Below are positions 15,243 through 22,749 of a DNA stretch of 29,813 nt, one piece after another; position 1 is the stretch's first letter; each line of letters begins with the position of its first letter. A program made the translations under genes and the position numbers. This DNA is from Clostridia bacterium (GTDB lineage Bacteria; Bacillota_A; Clostridia; Christensenellales; Aristaeellaceae), in NCBI GenBank assembly GCA_017525805.1, contig JAFXSH010000089.1:1-29813 (forward strand), read 5' to 3'. The notes beneath the pieces are model-generated. The model did not search any database, was not told the origin of the DNA, and was given only the letters and a program-made list of their open reading frames with translations.

Positions 15243-16346
15243 TCATAGCTCAAGCTCCGGTTCCTCCCGTGAAACGCACATCACCCGGATATCAGGATTT
15301 CCTTCCTCCCGCCGGGGCAATGCCAGGGTGACAGCGCCGGTTTCCCGCAGGCTCATGGCGTCAGTATCTGACCGGGGGCTAAAAAGCACCACGTGATCCG
15401 CCCGAAATTCAGGGAAAGCGCGGCTGAATAAAATGCCGATGCTTTCGCCATTTTCTTTCGCTTCCGTGCTCAGCAGCGCGTCCCGCATGGAGAGAAAATC
15501 CTCCCCGCGGACAATTTCCAGCCATTGAAGCCCCTCCTGATCCCACCAGCAAACACTGTGAAGGGCCCCTTCTTCGGTCAGGGCCCGGCTCACCGACAGA
15601 AAGGCTTCCACCGTACCGTCCATATCGTCGGGCATGATCCCATACCCCGCCGTTTCCAGCAGCAGAAGCACGCTTCCCGCCGCAGGCCGGTCCTCTTCGC
15701 GGATCAGGATCCGGTCCGTTTTCGCGGACAGTTTCCAATGGATGCGACGCACCGGGTCCCCCGGCACATACGCCCGCACGCCGCTGTTTTCCATCTCCGA
15801 CCCATCCCGGCGGGGCTGGCCGGATCGTTCCTCCTGCCAGGATAAAGAAAGCCAGTCGGACAAATGCACCCTGACCGGGTACAGATCAGGAAGGATCAGC
15901 AGGGAAACACAGTCCGAAGCCTCACACGGGAAACAGGCCAATCCCAACCAATCCCGCGCGATCACTTTTTCTGATTTTATTGCTAACGGGCCGCAATGCG
16001 CGCTGGTTATGGAAAAAGCTTCTTCCCCGTCCTTGATCTCCCAATCGCCGGTTTCATGGGTCAAAAAGTTTTCCCACTGTACCCGGCAGGAAAGCACGCA
16101 GCCGATTTTTGTCCAGGGGCCTGAAAGAATGCAGCGGCAGGAAACCGTTTCCCTTTTATTCGCTTTTTCCGGGGCGCGCAGGCGGCAAGACGCTTTTTTC
16201 GCCGTCCATGCGGCGCAGGCAGCGGAAAAAGCCGGAATCAGGATGGAGGCCAGCAGCACCGCCCGGGTGCCCGTGTTGTTTTCAAAAAAGTAAAGTGCCG
16301 CCGCCGCCAGCAGCCAGCACAAATACCCGGTCCTCCGCGCGATCAT
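15243..16346 (-). CDS. DUF58 protein, MoxR-associated
   Basis: It has 367 residues. Two N-terminal membrane helices (about 8-45) are followed by a beta-rich region and the DUF58 signature YVPGDPVRRIHWKLSAKTD at about residues 199-217, then a von Willebrand A-like C-terminal part (SVLLLLETAGYG, HVVLFSPRSD). DUF58 proteins are the usual partners of MoxR ATPases. The start at 16346 overlaps the MoxR stop (ATGA). The frame stays open upstream, but that stretch lies inside moxR and has no ribosome site. Confidence 0.88.
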   Translation of the reverse strand: MIARRTGYLCWLLAAAALYFFENNTGTRAVLLASILIPAFSAACAAWTAKKASCRLRAPEKANKRETVSCRCILSGPWTKIGCVLSCRVQWENFLTHETGDWEIKDGEEAFSITSAHCGPLAIKSEKVIARDWLGLACFPCEASDCVSLLILPDLYPVRVHLSDWLSLSWQEERSGQPRRDGSEMENSGVRAYVPGDPVRRIHWKLSAKTDRILIREEDRPAAGSVLLLLETAGYGIMPDDMDGTVEAFLSVSRALTEEGALHSVCWWDQEGLQWLEIVRGEDFLSMRDALLSTEAKENGESIGILFSRAFPEFRADHVVLFSPRSDTDAMSLRETGAVTLALPRREEGNPDIRVMCVSREEPELEL

Positions 16347-17317
16347 GCTTTGTCCCCGCGGTCCGGGTTCGCCGTGTTTTTCAGCAACGCGTCCAAGGCC
16401 TGCACCGGTGTAACGCCCTCCGCCCGGGCTTTGCGGCTGAGTACGACACGGTGAACGCACACGTCATGAAACACGGCCTGCACGTCCGCCGCCGTGACGT
16501 AATCCCGTCCCTCAGAAAAGGCTCTGGCCTGGCTCATGCGCTGCACATGCAGCGCGCCTCGGGGACTGATCCCCACGTCGATCCAGGCATGGGCGCGGGA
16601 AGCTATGCACAGGCGGGTGATGTAATCCAAAATACTGTCCTTCACCGTCGCCTGCCGCGCTTCCCGCTGCATGGAAAGCAGCGTTTCCCGGCTCATGACC
16701 TTTTCCACCTGTGAAAGCGGGTCGGAAGTTATCCGGGCGCGAAGCATGTCCATCTGGGCGTCGTGATCGGGATACCCCACCGTCAGGCACACCGTGAAGC
16801 GGTCCATTTGGGCATAGGGCAACGTCTGGGTGCCCGCCATGCCCACGTGATTTTGGGTGGCGATCACCAGGAAGGGTTTTTCCAGGGGGTAGGTGATCCC
16901 GTCCACCGTCACCTGCTTTTCCTCCATCGCCTCCAGTAAGGCCGACTGGGTTTTGCTGGACGTGCGGTTGATCTCGTCGCCCAGCAGCAGGTTCGCGCCG
17001 TTCACGATACCGGGGCGGTACAGAAACACCCCGCTTTCCTTATCATACAGAGAAAAACCTACGATATCGGAGGGCAGCACGTCGGGCGTGAATTGGATGC
17101 GGCGGCAGCTTAAGTCCAGGGCTTTTGCCAACGCCACGGCCAGGGTGGTTTTTCCCACTCCTGGCACGTCGTCCAGCAGGATATGCCCATTGGCGATCAC
17201 CGCCGTTAGCACCTTGCCGATCACGTCCGGTTTTCCGGCGATCACCTTTTCCAGCTCCCGCCGGACTTTTTCCAATTCAGTCCTCAACTGTGTTGCCCTC
17301 CGTATCGTCAAATTCAT
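16343..17317 (-). CDS. MoxR-family AAA+ ATPase
   Basis: Chaperone-like ATPase, 324 residues. Walker A is GVGKT (53-57, after DDVP), Walker B is LLLGDEINR (Asp114, Glu115), then TQSALLEAMEE, sensor ATQNH (Asn156) and the MoxR-type C-terminal lid. MoxR proteins mature or remodel partner proteins, and the DUF58 gene follows with a four-base overlap. The ATG at 17317 overlaps the upstream stop (ATGA), as at other junctions of this operon, but has no nearby ribosome site. A TTG at 17287 has GGAGGG eight bases before it and would remove ten residues without touching the domain; either may be the true start. Confidence 0.93.
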   Translation of the reverse strand: MNLTIRRATQLRTELEKVRRELEKVIAGKPDVIGKVLTAVIANGHILLDDVPGVGKTTLAVALAKALDLSCRRIQFTPDVLPSDIVGFSLYDKESGVFLYRPGIVNGANLLLGDEINRTSSKTQSALLEAMEEKQVTVDGITYPLEKPFLVIATQNHVGMAGTQTLPYAQMDRFTVCLTVGYPDHDAQMDMLRARITSDPLSQVEKVMSRETLLSMQREARQATVKDSILDYITRLCIASRAHAWIDVGISPRGALHVQRMSQARAFSEGRDYVTAADVQAVFHDVCVHRVVLSRKARAEGVTPVQALDALLKNTANPDRGDKA

Positions 17318-18171
17318 TTGATGCTAACGCGTCCCTGGGGCGCGGCGTAATCTTCGCCGATCACGCTCTGCAATCCTTCCGCCAGATAGCGCCATACCAC
17401 ATCCCGAACAACGGCGGTAGTGATGGTGGAGCGCTCATTGGCCTGGGCCGCTTCCTTGAAAAGATAGGAGGAGTCCATGCCGTTGAAGTTGGCGTTGCTG
17501 GTGATCACGGCATACACCGCTTCCGGATCAAAGGGCTGGCCGTTCACTTCGGTAATCATCACGCGGGAGAGGGACGCGGCCTTGAACCAGTTGTCGCCAT
17601 AAGGCCCGCCCCGGTCGTATGCCTTGCCCGTATCCACGGTATATTTGAGGCCCGACACCTGCATGAAAGCGGCGCAGCAGGCGGCGGTTTCTTCCGTATA
17701 GGGCAGGCCCTGGGAAGCCGCTTCCAGCGCTTCCAGAAGCTGCCCGCCGGTCATATACACCACCGCCACTTTGTTGGGATAGGGCAGCACCTGGGCCAGC
17801 GTTTCCGCGCCGAATTTGCCTTCCGGGATATCGGCCCGCAGGTTGCCGCCATTCCACAGGGCCACAATATGATCCGCGTCCACGTCCACGGAAGTAATGC
17901 CCGCGGTCACATCGTCTTCCTCAAAAGCTTCGTTGATATTGCCGGACACGGCAAACCAGCGCAGGGCATCGGCCCACAGGTCGCCCAAATTGGTCTCCCC
18001 CATCCGGGCGGCGTCGTCGCTGCCTAAGAGCAGGCAGGTGGCATAGGCTTCCAAGTTTTCGTCCAGCTCGATCACGTTTCCGTGGGCGTCCGTAAAGGTG
18101 GCGGCGGAAGCGGCGGTCAGGACCAAGCACAGGCACAGGGCCAGCAGGGCGATTGTTTTCAGGGCTTTCAT
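17314..18171 (-). CDS. Secreted 5'-nucleotidase C-terminal-domain protein without the phosphatase domain
   Basis: It has 285 residues. A signal peptide (MKALKTIALL onwards, cleavage near LTAASA-A) leads to a domain like the C-terminal, substrate-binding domain of 5'-nucleotidase/UshA: ETNLGDLWADALRWF, NGGNLRADIPEGKF, LPYPNKVAVVYMTGGQLLEALE and the ending VVWRYLAEG. The N-terminal metallophosphatase domain (DxH, GNHD) is wholly absent, so on its own it should bind but not hydrolyse a nucleotide. The ribosome site is AAAGGAGGAAA. It is the first gene of the operon leading to MoxR, which suggests an envelope assembly or sensing role. Confidence 0.8.
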   Translation of the reverse strand: MKALKTIALLALCLCLVLTAASAATFTDAHGNVIELDENLEAYATCLLLGSDDAARMGETNLGDLWADALRWFAVSGNINEAFEEDDVTAGITSVDVDADHIVALWNGGNLRADIPEGKFGAETLAQVLPYPNKVAVVYMTGGQLLEALEAASQGLPYTEETAACCAAFMQVSGLKYTVDTGKAYDRGGPYGDNWFKAASLSRVMITEVNGQPFDPEAVYAVITSNANFNGMDSSYLFKEAAQANERSTITTAVVRDVVWRYLAEGLQSVIGEDYAAPQGRVSIK

Positions 18172-18174
18172 GTT

Positions 18175-18318
18175 CGTTTCCTCCTTTTGATCGGTCCGAA
18201 AACAGAAAAAGGGGCCGGAAGCTGCATGCTTTCGGCACCTTCATGATACCGTCTCATTCCGACCCAAATCATCGTTCCAGCCCGCTTCTGCGAACCCAAG
18301 ACCGGCTTCAGCCAGTGG
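18175..18318 (-). promoter_or_regulatory. Structured leader with attenuator, possible riboswitch of unknown class
   Basis: Between the promoter at 18323-18351 and the first gene the RNA can form a 5' hairpin (ACTGGC-TGAA-GCCGGT), a second small hairpin around TTCGC-AGAA-GCGG, a pairing of ATGAT with ATCAT around a 20-base loop, and finally an intrinsic terminator. A terminator between promoter and gene implies regulated readthrough. I could not match it to a known riboswitch, T-box or PyrR site. Confidence 0.45.
18206..18239 (-). terminator. Attenuator-like terminator in the leader of the MoxR operon
   Basis: Read on the minus strand, GGTGCCGAAAGC (18239-18228) pairs with GCTTCCGGCCCC (18222-18211) apart from two mismatches around a 5-base loop, followed by five T. 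It stands 35 bases before the gene start. Confidence 0.7.
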
Positions 18319-18322
18319 AAAG

Positions 18323-18351
18323 ATGATAGCATGAATCACTGATTTTGTCAA
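18323..18351 (-). promoter_or_regulatory. Sigma-A promoter of the MoxR operon
   Basis: On the minus strand a perfect TTGACA (18351-18346), a 17-base spacer and TATCAT (18328-18323). It begins seven bases past the terminator stem of the upstream permease gene. Confidence 0.85.
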
Positions 18352-18357
18352 ACAAAT

Positions 18358-18387
18358 ACCGCGCGGCACTCGTTCCAGCCGCGCGGT
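18358..18387 (-). terminator. Terminator after the uracil permease gene
   Basis: A perfect 10-bp stem, ACCGCGCGGC / GCCGCGCGGT, with a 10-base loop. On the minus strand it is followed by ATTTGTTTG, a broken T run. It begins 16 bases after the permease stop. Confidence 0.7.
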
Positions 18388-18402
18388 AAAAAGTCAGATT
18401 TT

Positions 18403-19734
18403 TTAGTTGCCCTTCTGATCCCGCTTGTTGAAGATCACGTTGACGATGATGCCGAGAATCAGGCCCACAGCGATGGAAGAAACGGTGATGTGGGTGAAAT
18501 TCAGGGTCAGGCCGCCGATGCCGGGCACCAGGATGGCCGCCACAACGAACAGGTTGCGGTTATCGTTCAGGTCCACGGGCTGGAGCATCTTGAGGCCGCT
18601 TACCGCGATGAAGCCGTAGAGCGCGATGCACACGCCGCCCACGATGCAGGCGGGGATGGAGTTCACAAAGCACACGAAGGGATCGAAGAAGGAAAGGATG
18701 ATGCAATACACCGCCGCGATGGCAATGGTGCTGATGGAGGCGTTACCGGTGATGGCCACGCAGCCCACGCTTTCACCGTAGGTGGTGTTGGGGCAGCCGC
18801 CGAAGAAGGAGCCGATGATGCTGCCCACGCCGTCGCCAACCAGGGTGCGGTCCAGGCCGGGATCGGTGATCAGGTCCCGTTCGATGATGGAGCCTAAGTT
18901 CTTATGGTCGGCAATATGCTCGGCCAGGGTGACGAAAGCAACGGGGGCAAACAGCACCAGAATGCTGATCACGTCGCCGAAGGAGCCGATCTTGTTGGTG
19001 GCTTCAGGATACGCGCCGAAAACGCCCAGGAAGGTGAAGCGGGGCACCTTGAAGATCTGCATATTGTCGAAAGCGGAAAGGTTCACCAGCTTGAGCATGT
19101 CGATGTTGGCGGCGTTGCCGATAAAGGTGAAAATCAGGGCTACGATGTAAGCGCCCACGATACCGATGATGAAGGGGATCATCTTCATGCCCTTGCCGCC
19201 CTTGGTGGAAGCGTACACGGTAATGATAAAGGCGATCACGCCCACCAGGATAGCCACCAGGTTGTAGTCACCGGCGGCGGTGTTGTTGATGTTGTTCACC
19301 GCGCTGCCGCAGAGGGACAGACCGATCAGGGCAACGGTGGGGCCGATGACCACGGGAGGCAGCAGCTTGTTCACCCAGGCGGAACCGGTCTTTTTGATGA
19401 TCAGCGCGATGATCACATACACAAGACCCGCGAACACAGCGCCTAAGAAAATGCCTAAGAAGCCGAAGGCCACGGCGCCCGCCAGAGGGCTGATGAAAGC
19501 GAAGGAAGAACCGAGGAACACGGGGCTCTTTTTCTTGGTGGCGATGAACAGATAGAACAGCGTGCCGAACCCCGCGCCGCACAGCGCGGCAGGCTGGCTC
19601 ATGTAAACGCCGGTTCCGTCCACCAGGATGGGCACAAGCAGCGTGGCGGCCATGATGGCAAGCAACTGCTGGAAGGCGTAGATCAGATTCTTTCTGATGG
19701 GCGGTTTGTCGGCAACGTCGTAGACAAGTTTCAT
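18403..19734 (-). CDS. pyrP: Uracil permease, NCS2 family
   Basis: Proton-coupled uracil uptake across the cytoplasmic membrane. It has 443 residues and about 14 membrane segments, typical of UraA/PyrP. The N-terminus is PPIRKNLIYAFQQLLAIMAATLLVP. The motif AEHIADHKNLGSI supplies the substrate-binding Glu, and GGCPNTTYGESVG is the NCS2 signature (usually NTTYGEN, here Ser at the last position). Specificity for uracil rather than xanthine is supported by the PyrR-type leader upstream. The ribosome site GGGGGAG lies seven bases before the ATG. It is transcribed alone. Confidence 0.93.
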   Translation of the reverse strand: MKLVYDVADKPPIRKNLIYAFQQLLAIMAATLLVPILVDGTGVYMSQPAALCGAGFGTLFYLFIATKKKSPVFLGSSFAFISPLAGAVAFGFLGIFLGAVFAGLVYVIIALIIKKTGSAWVNKLLPPVVIGPTVALIGLSLCGSAVNNINNTAAGDYNLVAILVGVIAFIITVYASTKGGKGMKMIPFIIGIVGAYIVALIFTFIGNAANIDMLKLVNLSAFDNMQIFKVPRFTFLGVFGAYPEATNKIGSFGDVISILVLFAPVAFVTLAEHIADHKNLGSIIERDLITDPGLDRTLVGDGVGSIIGSFFGGCPNTTYGESVGCVAITGNASISTIAIAAVYCIILSFFDPFVCFVNSIPACIVGGVCIALYGFIAVSGLKMLQPVDLNDNRNLFVVAAILVPGIGGLTLNFTHITVSSIAVGLILGIIVNVIFNKRDQKGN

Positions 19735-19787
19735 TGGTATCTCCCCCTGTCCATGTTTTATATCAACGCCGAAGCGTTAATACCCAG

Positions 19788-19821
19788 AAAAAAAGGGCCT
19801 GCCCGTACAGAGCAGAACCCT
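19788..19821 (-). terminator. Attenuator terminator of the pyrP leader
   Basis: On the minus strand AGGG-TT-CTGC, a 9-base loop, GCAG-G-CCCT and seven T. It lies about 50 bases before the start codon and 40 bases after the PyrR site, as in PyrR-regulated leaders. Confidence 0.8.
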
Positions 19822-19862
19822 TCATAAGCGCTGCGCGCCCATAACTGCAAAAGCGTTTCATC

Positions 19863-19896
19863 GTCTCTTGCCGGTCTCTCTGTACCGCCTTAAAGA
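19863..19896 (-). promoter_or_regulatory. PyrR-binding anti-antiterminator in the pyrP leader
   Basis: Minus-strand RNA reads TCTTTAAGG, then the hairpin CGGT-ACAGAGAG-ACCG, then GCAAGAG. This has the layout of PyrR sites (CTTTAA upstream, a loop with NGNGAG, a purine-rich 3' flank). With the downstream terminator it predicts repression by PyrR-UMP when pyrimidines are plentiful. No pyrR gene is in the window. Confidence 0.82.
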
Positions 19897-19908
19897 TGAA
19901 CCGTGGAA

Positions 19909-19937
19909 AGTATAGCGGGTTTTTGTACCTTTGTCAA
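19909..19937 (-). promoter_or_regulatory. Sigma-A promoter of pyrP
   Basis: On the minus strand a perfect TTGACA (19937-19932), a 17-base spacer and TATACT (19914-19909). The stretch from 19938 to 20016 contains nothing else I can name. Confidence 0.9.
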
Positions 19938-20016
19938 TGCGGTTTCTGTCCAAAATGCGGGTTTTTTCGGCATGACGGGCATGAAATATTCCCCTTTTCC
20001 TGCCGCCGTTTTTTTG

Positions 20017-20670
20017 CTATAATGGCTGTGACATATCTTCGATCACCAATCCAAGCAGGGTGGCAAAGCCCAAGGCCTGCTCCCGATTTACCCTCATGCC
20101 GCGGATGGAGGGGATATCCACGGTAATGCCCGCGATTTCGCAGGAGGTCACGTCCATGCCCCGCATGGCCGTTTCCCGTATTTCCGCCCGGTTCAGGCTG
20201 CAGGCCCGCAGCGTCCAATCCTGCCAGCGGAGGCGGTAAATGCCGCATTCCTTCATGACGCACTCCGAAAACAGCACGTGCTGGACCTTGATTTCCGCAA
20301 AGCCCGAAAAATCCAGGAGACACTTTTCAAAAGTCACGTTTATCAAGGGGCTTTCGCTGAACTGGGCCCCCGTCATGCGGCAGTTCCGGAAGCTGACACG
20401 CTGAAAGGTGCATTTTTCAAACCGCATGCCGCTCAGATCGCACTTTTCCAGCACGCAGTCCACGAACACCAGCCGTTCCGCCCCGCAGGGATGGAATTCG
20501 CATTTTTCAAAGGAACAGCCGTTAAACTCCAGCACCTCCCCCCGCGCTTCGGGCAGACTGTCCCCATAGAAGCGGCATCCCTCGATGTCCGTGCCTTCCT
20601 CCAGCGCACGGCTCACGGCTTCCTCCATCATTTCATCTGTGAGGCTTTCCGGTAATTTGGGCGGCAGCAT
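20017..20670 (-). CDS. Pentapeptide-repeat protein
   Basis: It has 217 residues. From about residue 45 to 190 there is a run of degenerate A(D/N)LXX-type pentapeptides with cysteine or phenylalanine at the centre (CSFEKCEF, CVLEKCDLSG, CTFQRVSFRNC, CLLDFSGF), expected to form a right-handed quadrilateral beta-helix. Such proteins can mimic DNA or bind proteins (for example Qnr/MfpA on gyrase), but nothing here shows a target. Cysteine is unusually common, about 16 residues. The start at 20670 follows GGGGGAGA. The gene is transcribed alone from a sigma-A promoter, divergent from the galactanase gene. Confidence 0.85.
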   Translation of the reverse strand: MLPPKLPESLTDEMMEEAVSRALEEGTDIEGCRFYGDSLPEARGEVLEFNGCSFEKCEFHPCGAERLVFVDCVLEKCDLSGMRFEKCTFQRVSFRNCRMTGAQFSESPLINVTFEKCLLDFSGFAEIKVQHVLFSECVMKECGIYRLRWQDWTLRACSLNRAEIRETAMRGMDVTSCEIAGITVDIPSIRGMRVNREQALGFATLLGLVIEDMSQPL

Positions 20671-20698
20671 CGGCTTCTCCCCCTTTCCCTTTTTCTCT

Positions 20699-20727
20699 AT
20701 TGTAGCCAATACCGCCCGTTCCCGCAA
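20699..20727 (-). promoter_or_regulatory. Sigma-A promoter of the pentapeptide-repeat gene
   Basis: On the minus strand TTGCGG (20727-20722), a 17-base spacer and TACAAT (20704-20699), 29 bases before the start codon. Confidence 0.65.
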
Positions 20728-20765
20728 GGGGGGCGCGGTTTAAAAAAACCAAGGAGGCTTTTTCC

Positions 20766-22694
20766 ATGACAAAATTCATGCATTGTCTGATCTTCCTGGC
20801 GGCGCTGCTGCTGGGTGCGCTGCCAGGCATGGCGGAGGAAGACGCCCTGTACGTGCGCAGGGTGGAAAACCTGCCGAAGGGCTTTTTCCTCGGCATGGAC
20901 GTGTCCTCGGTGCTTTCGGAGGAAGCGTCCGGCGTCAAATACTATGACGCGGCGGGCAATGAACGGGATTTATTTGAGATGCTTTCAGAAAACGGCGTGA
21001 ACCTGATCCGCGTGCGGGTATGGAACGATCCCTTCGATAGCCAAGGCCGGGGCTACGGCGGCGGCAACTGCGATATCAATGCCGCCGTAGAAATCGGCAA
21101 ACGGGCCACGGCGGCGGGCCTGCCCCTGCTGGTGGATTTCCACTATTCCGATTTCTGGGCCGATCCCGGCAAGCAGATGGCCCCCAAAGCGTGGAAGGGC
21201 CTGGATATTGATGAAGAAAAGGTTCCTCTTGTGGAGGAATACACCCGAGACTGCCTGCAAAAGCTCAAAGACGCGGGCGTTTCCGTGGCCATGGTGCAGC
21301 TGGGCAACGAGACCAACGGCATGCTGTGCAGCGAAAAGATTTGGATGAATATTTACAAGATCATGGCAGCGGGCAGCCGGGCCGTGCGGGAAGTGTACCC
21401 CGACGCCCTGATCGCCGTGCACTTCGCCAACCCGGAAAACGGGGACGCTTACCGGTCCTGGGCTTCCAAGCTGGCTTATTACAATCTGGATTACGATGTG
21501 TTCGGCACCAGCTACTATCCCTACTGGCACGGCACCCTGGACAACCTGAAAGCCGTGCTTTCCGAAATCGCGGAAACCTACGGAAAAAAAGTCATGGTGA
21601 TGGAAACCAGCTATGCCTGGACGGTTGAAGACGGGGATTTCAGCGGCAACAGCATCGGGGAGGGCGGGGTATACGATAAGCCCTATCCCTTTACCGTGCA
21701 GGGGCAGGTAAATGAGTTTGCCGATGTTACGCAGGCTATGACGGACATCGGCGGCATCGGCGTTTGCTGGTGGGAAGGGGCCTGGGTGCCGGTGGGCACG
21801 GATTCCTGGGAGGAAAACTCCGCCAAATGGGAGGAATTCGGCTCCGGCTGGGCGTCCAGCTACGCCTGGGAATACGATCCCAACGACGCGGGCAAGTACT
21901 ACGGCGGCAGCGCCTGCGACAACCAGACCCTGTTCGATTTTACCGGCAAAGCCCTGCCCTCTTTGGCCATGTTCAATCTGCTGAAAACAGGCCGGGAAGC
22001 GCCCCTGCGGGTGGACGCCCTGGAGGAAGTGACCCTGTACTGCGATATCAACGGGGATATCGTTCTTCCTCAAACCGTTCCCGCCATCATGAACGACAAT
22101 TCCCGGCAGGATGTGCCCGTTACCTGGGAAGCCATTGACGAAGCGGCTCTCAAAGCGGCGGGCATCGCCAGCTACGTGATCCACGGCACAGCCGACGGGC
22201 GGGACGCGGCGCTGAACCTGCATATGGTCAAGTACAACTTCGTTGCCAACAGCAGCTTCGAGGACAGCGACCGGACCATGTGGAAAACCACCGATTACGC
22301 CGGGTGTGATCAACTGAATGCCGAGGAAAAGAAAAACGATTCCAAAACCGGTACCTGGCACTGGCATTTCTATTCCGCCAAAGCCAATACCATCAATTTT
22401 GATTTAGAACAGGACATCACCGGTCTTGCCGCCGGGCAGTACGTGTACCGCGTTTCCATCCAGGGCGGCGACGGGGGCAAAACGGATATTTACAGCTATG
22501 TGAAGATCAACGGAGAAACCGTAGCCACCCAGCCCACCACCATCACCAAATGGGCCGAATGGCACACGCCGGAGATTTTCGGCATTAACGTACAGACGGG
22601 CGATACCATCACCGTGGGCATTCACGTAAAATGCGACGGCGCGGGAGCATGGGGCAAGATCGACGACGCGGAACTGAACAGCATGGGCAATTAA
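20766..22694 (+). CDS. Secreted endo-beta-1,4-galactanase (GH53) with C-terminal Ig-like and carbohydrate-binding modules
   Basis: Cuts beta-1,4-galactan of plant pectin outside the cell. It has 642 residues with a signal peptide (cleavage near GMA-E, residue 23). The GH53 domain spans about 37-405: FFLGMDVSSVLSEE, NLIRVRVWNDPF, LLVDFHYSDFWADPGKQ, the acid/base Glu182 in QLGNETNG and the nucleophile Glu290 in METSYAW. A Big_4/Ig-like segment (about 412-490, VTLYCDINGDIVLPQTVPA, VTWEAID) follows, then a beta-rich module (about 492-640, NFVANSSFEDSD) that may be a galactan-binding CBM61. AAGGAGG precedes the start. No sugar transporter or beta-galactosidase is adjacent, so the gene works alone here. 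Confidence 0.93.
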   Translation: MTKFMHCLIFLAALLLGALPGMAEEDALYVRRVENLPKGFFLGMDVSSVLSEEASGVKYYDAAGNERDLFEMLSENGVNLIRVRVWNDPFDSQGRGYGGGNCDINAAVEIGKRATAAGLPLLVDFHYSDFWADPGKQMAPKAWKGLDIDEEKVPLVEEYTRDCLQKLKDAGVSVAMVQLGNETNGMLCSEKIWMNIYKIMAAGSRAVREVYPDALIAVHFANPENGDAYRSWASKLAYYNLDYDVFGTSYYPYWHGTLDNLKAVLSEIAETYGKKVMVMETSYAWTVEDGDFSGNSIGEGGVYDKPYPFTVQGQVNEFADVTQAMTDIGGIGVCWWEGAWVPVGTDSWEENSAKWEEFGSGWASSYAWEYDPNDAGKYYGGSACDNQTLFDFTGKALPSLAMFNLLKTGREAPLRVDALEEVTLYCDINGDIVLPQTVPAIMNDNSRQDVPVTWEAIDEAALKAAGIASYVIHGTADGRDAALNLHMVKYNFVANSSFEDSDRTMWKTTDYAGCDQLNAEEKKNDSKTGTWHWHFYSAKANTINFDLEQDITGLAAGQYVYRVSIQGGDGGKTDIYSYVKINGETVATQPTTITKWAEWHTPEIFGINVQTGDTITVGIHVKCDGAGAWGKIDDAELNSMGN

Positions 22695-22708
22695 ACATCT
22701 TTTTGAAT

Positions 22709-22743
22709 CAGGCCCCGAAGCAGCCGCTCCAGGGCCTGTTTTT
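22709..22743 (+). terminator. Terminator after the galactanase gene
   Basis: A 7-bp perfect stem CAGGCCC / GGGCCTG followed by five T. It lies in the short gap before the convergent FUSC-like gene. Confidence 0.85.
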
Positions 22744-22749
22744 ATTCTA

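Noticed and set aside
18175..18318. Cobalamin riboswitch in the MoxR operon leader
   Set aside because: Considered because of the BtuF-like lobe and ECF gene. Only a faint GAG...TGCC resemblance to the B12 box is present, and the conserved core of the riboswitch is not.
20010..20030. TATAAT on the plus strand near 20017
   Set aside because: It lies at the end of the minus-strand pentapeptide gene, with no good -35 and no downstream plus-strand gene for about 750 bases.
20985..22367. 460-codon open frame antisense to the galactanase gene
   Set aside because: Shadow of a GC-rich coding strand; the sense frame has clear GH53 catalytic motifs and a signal peptide.
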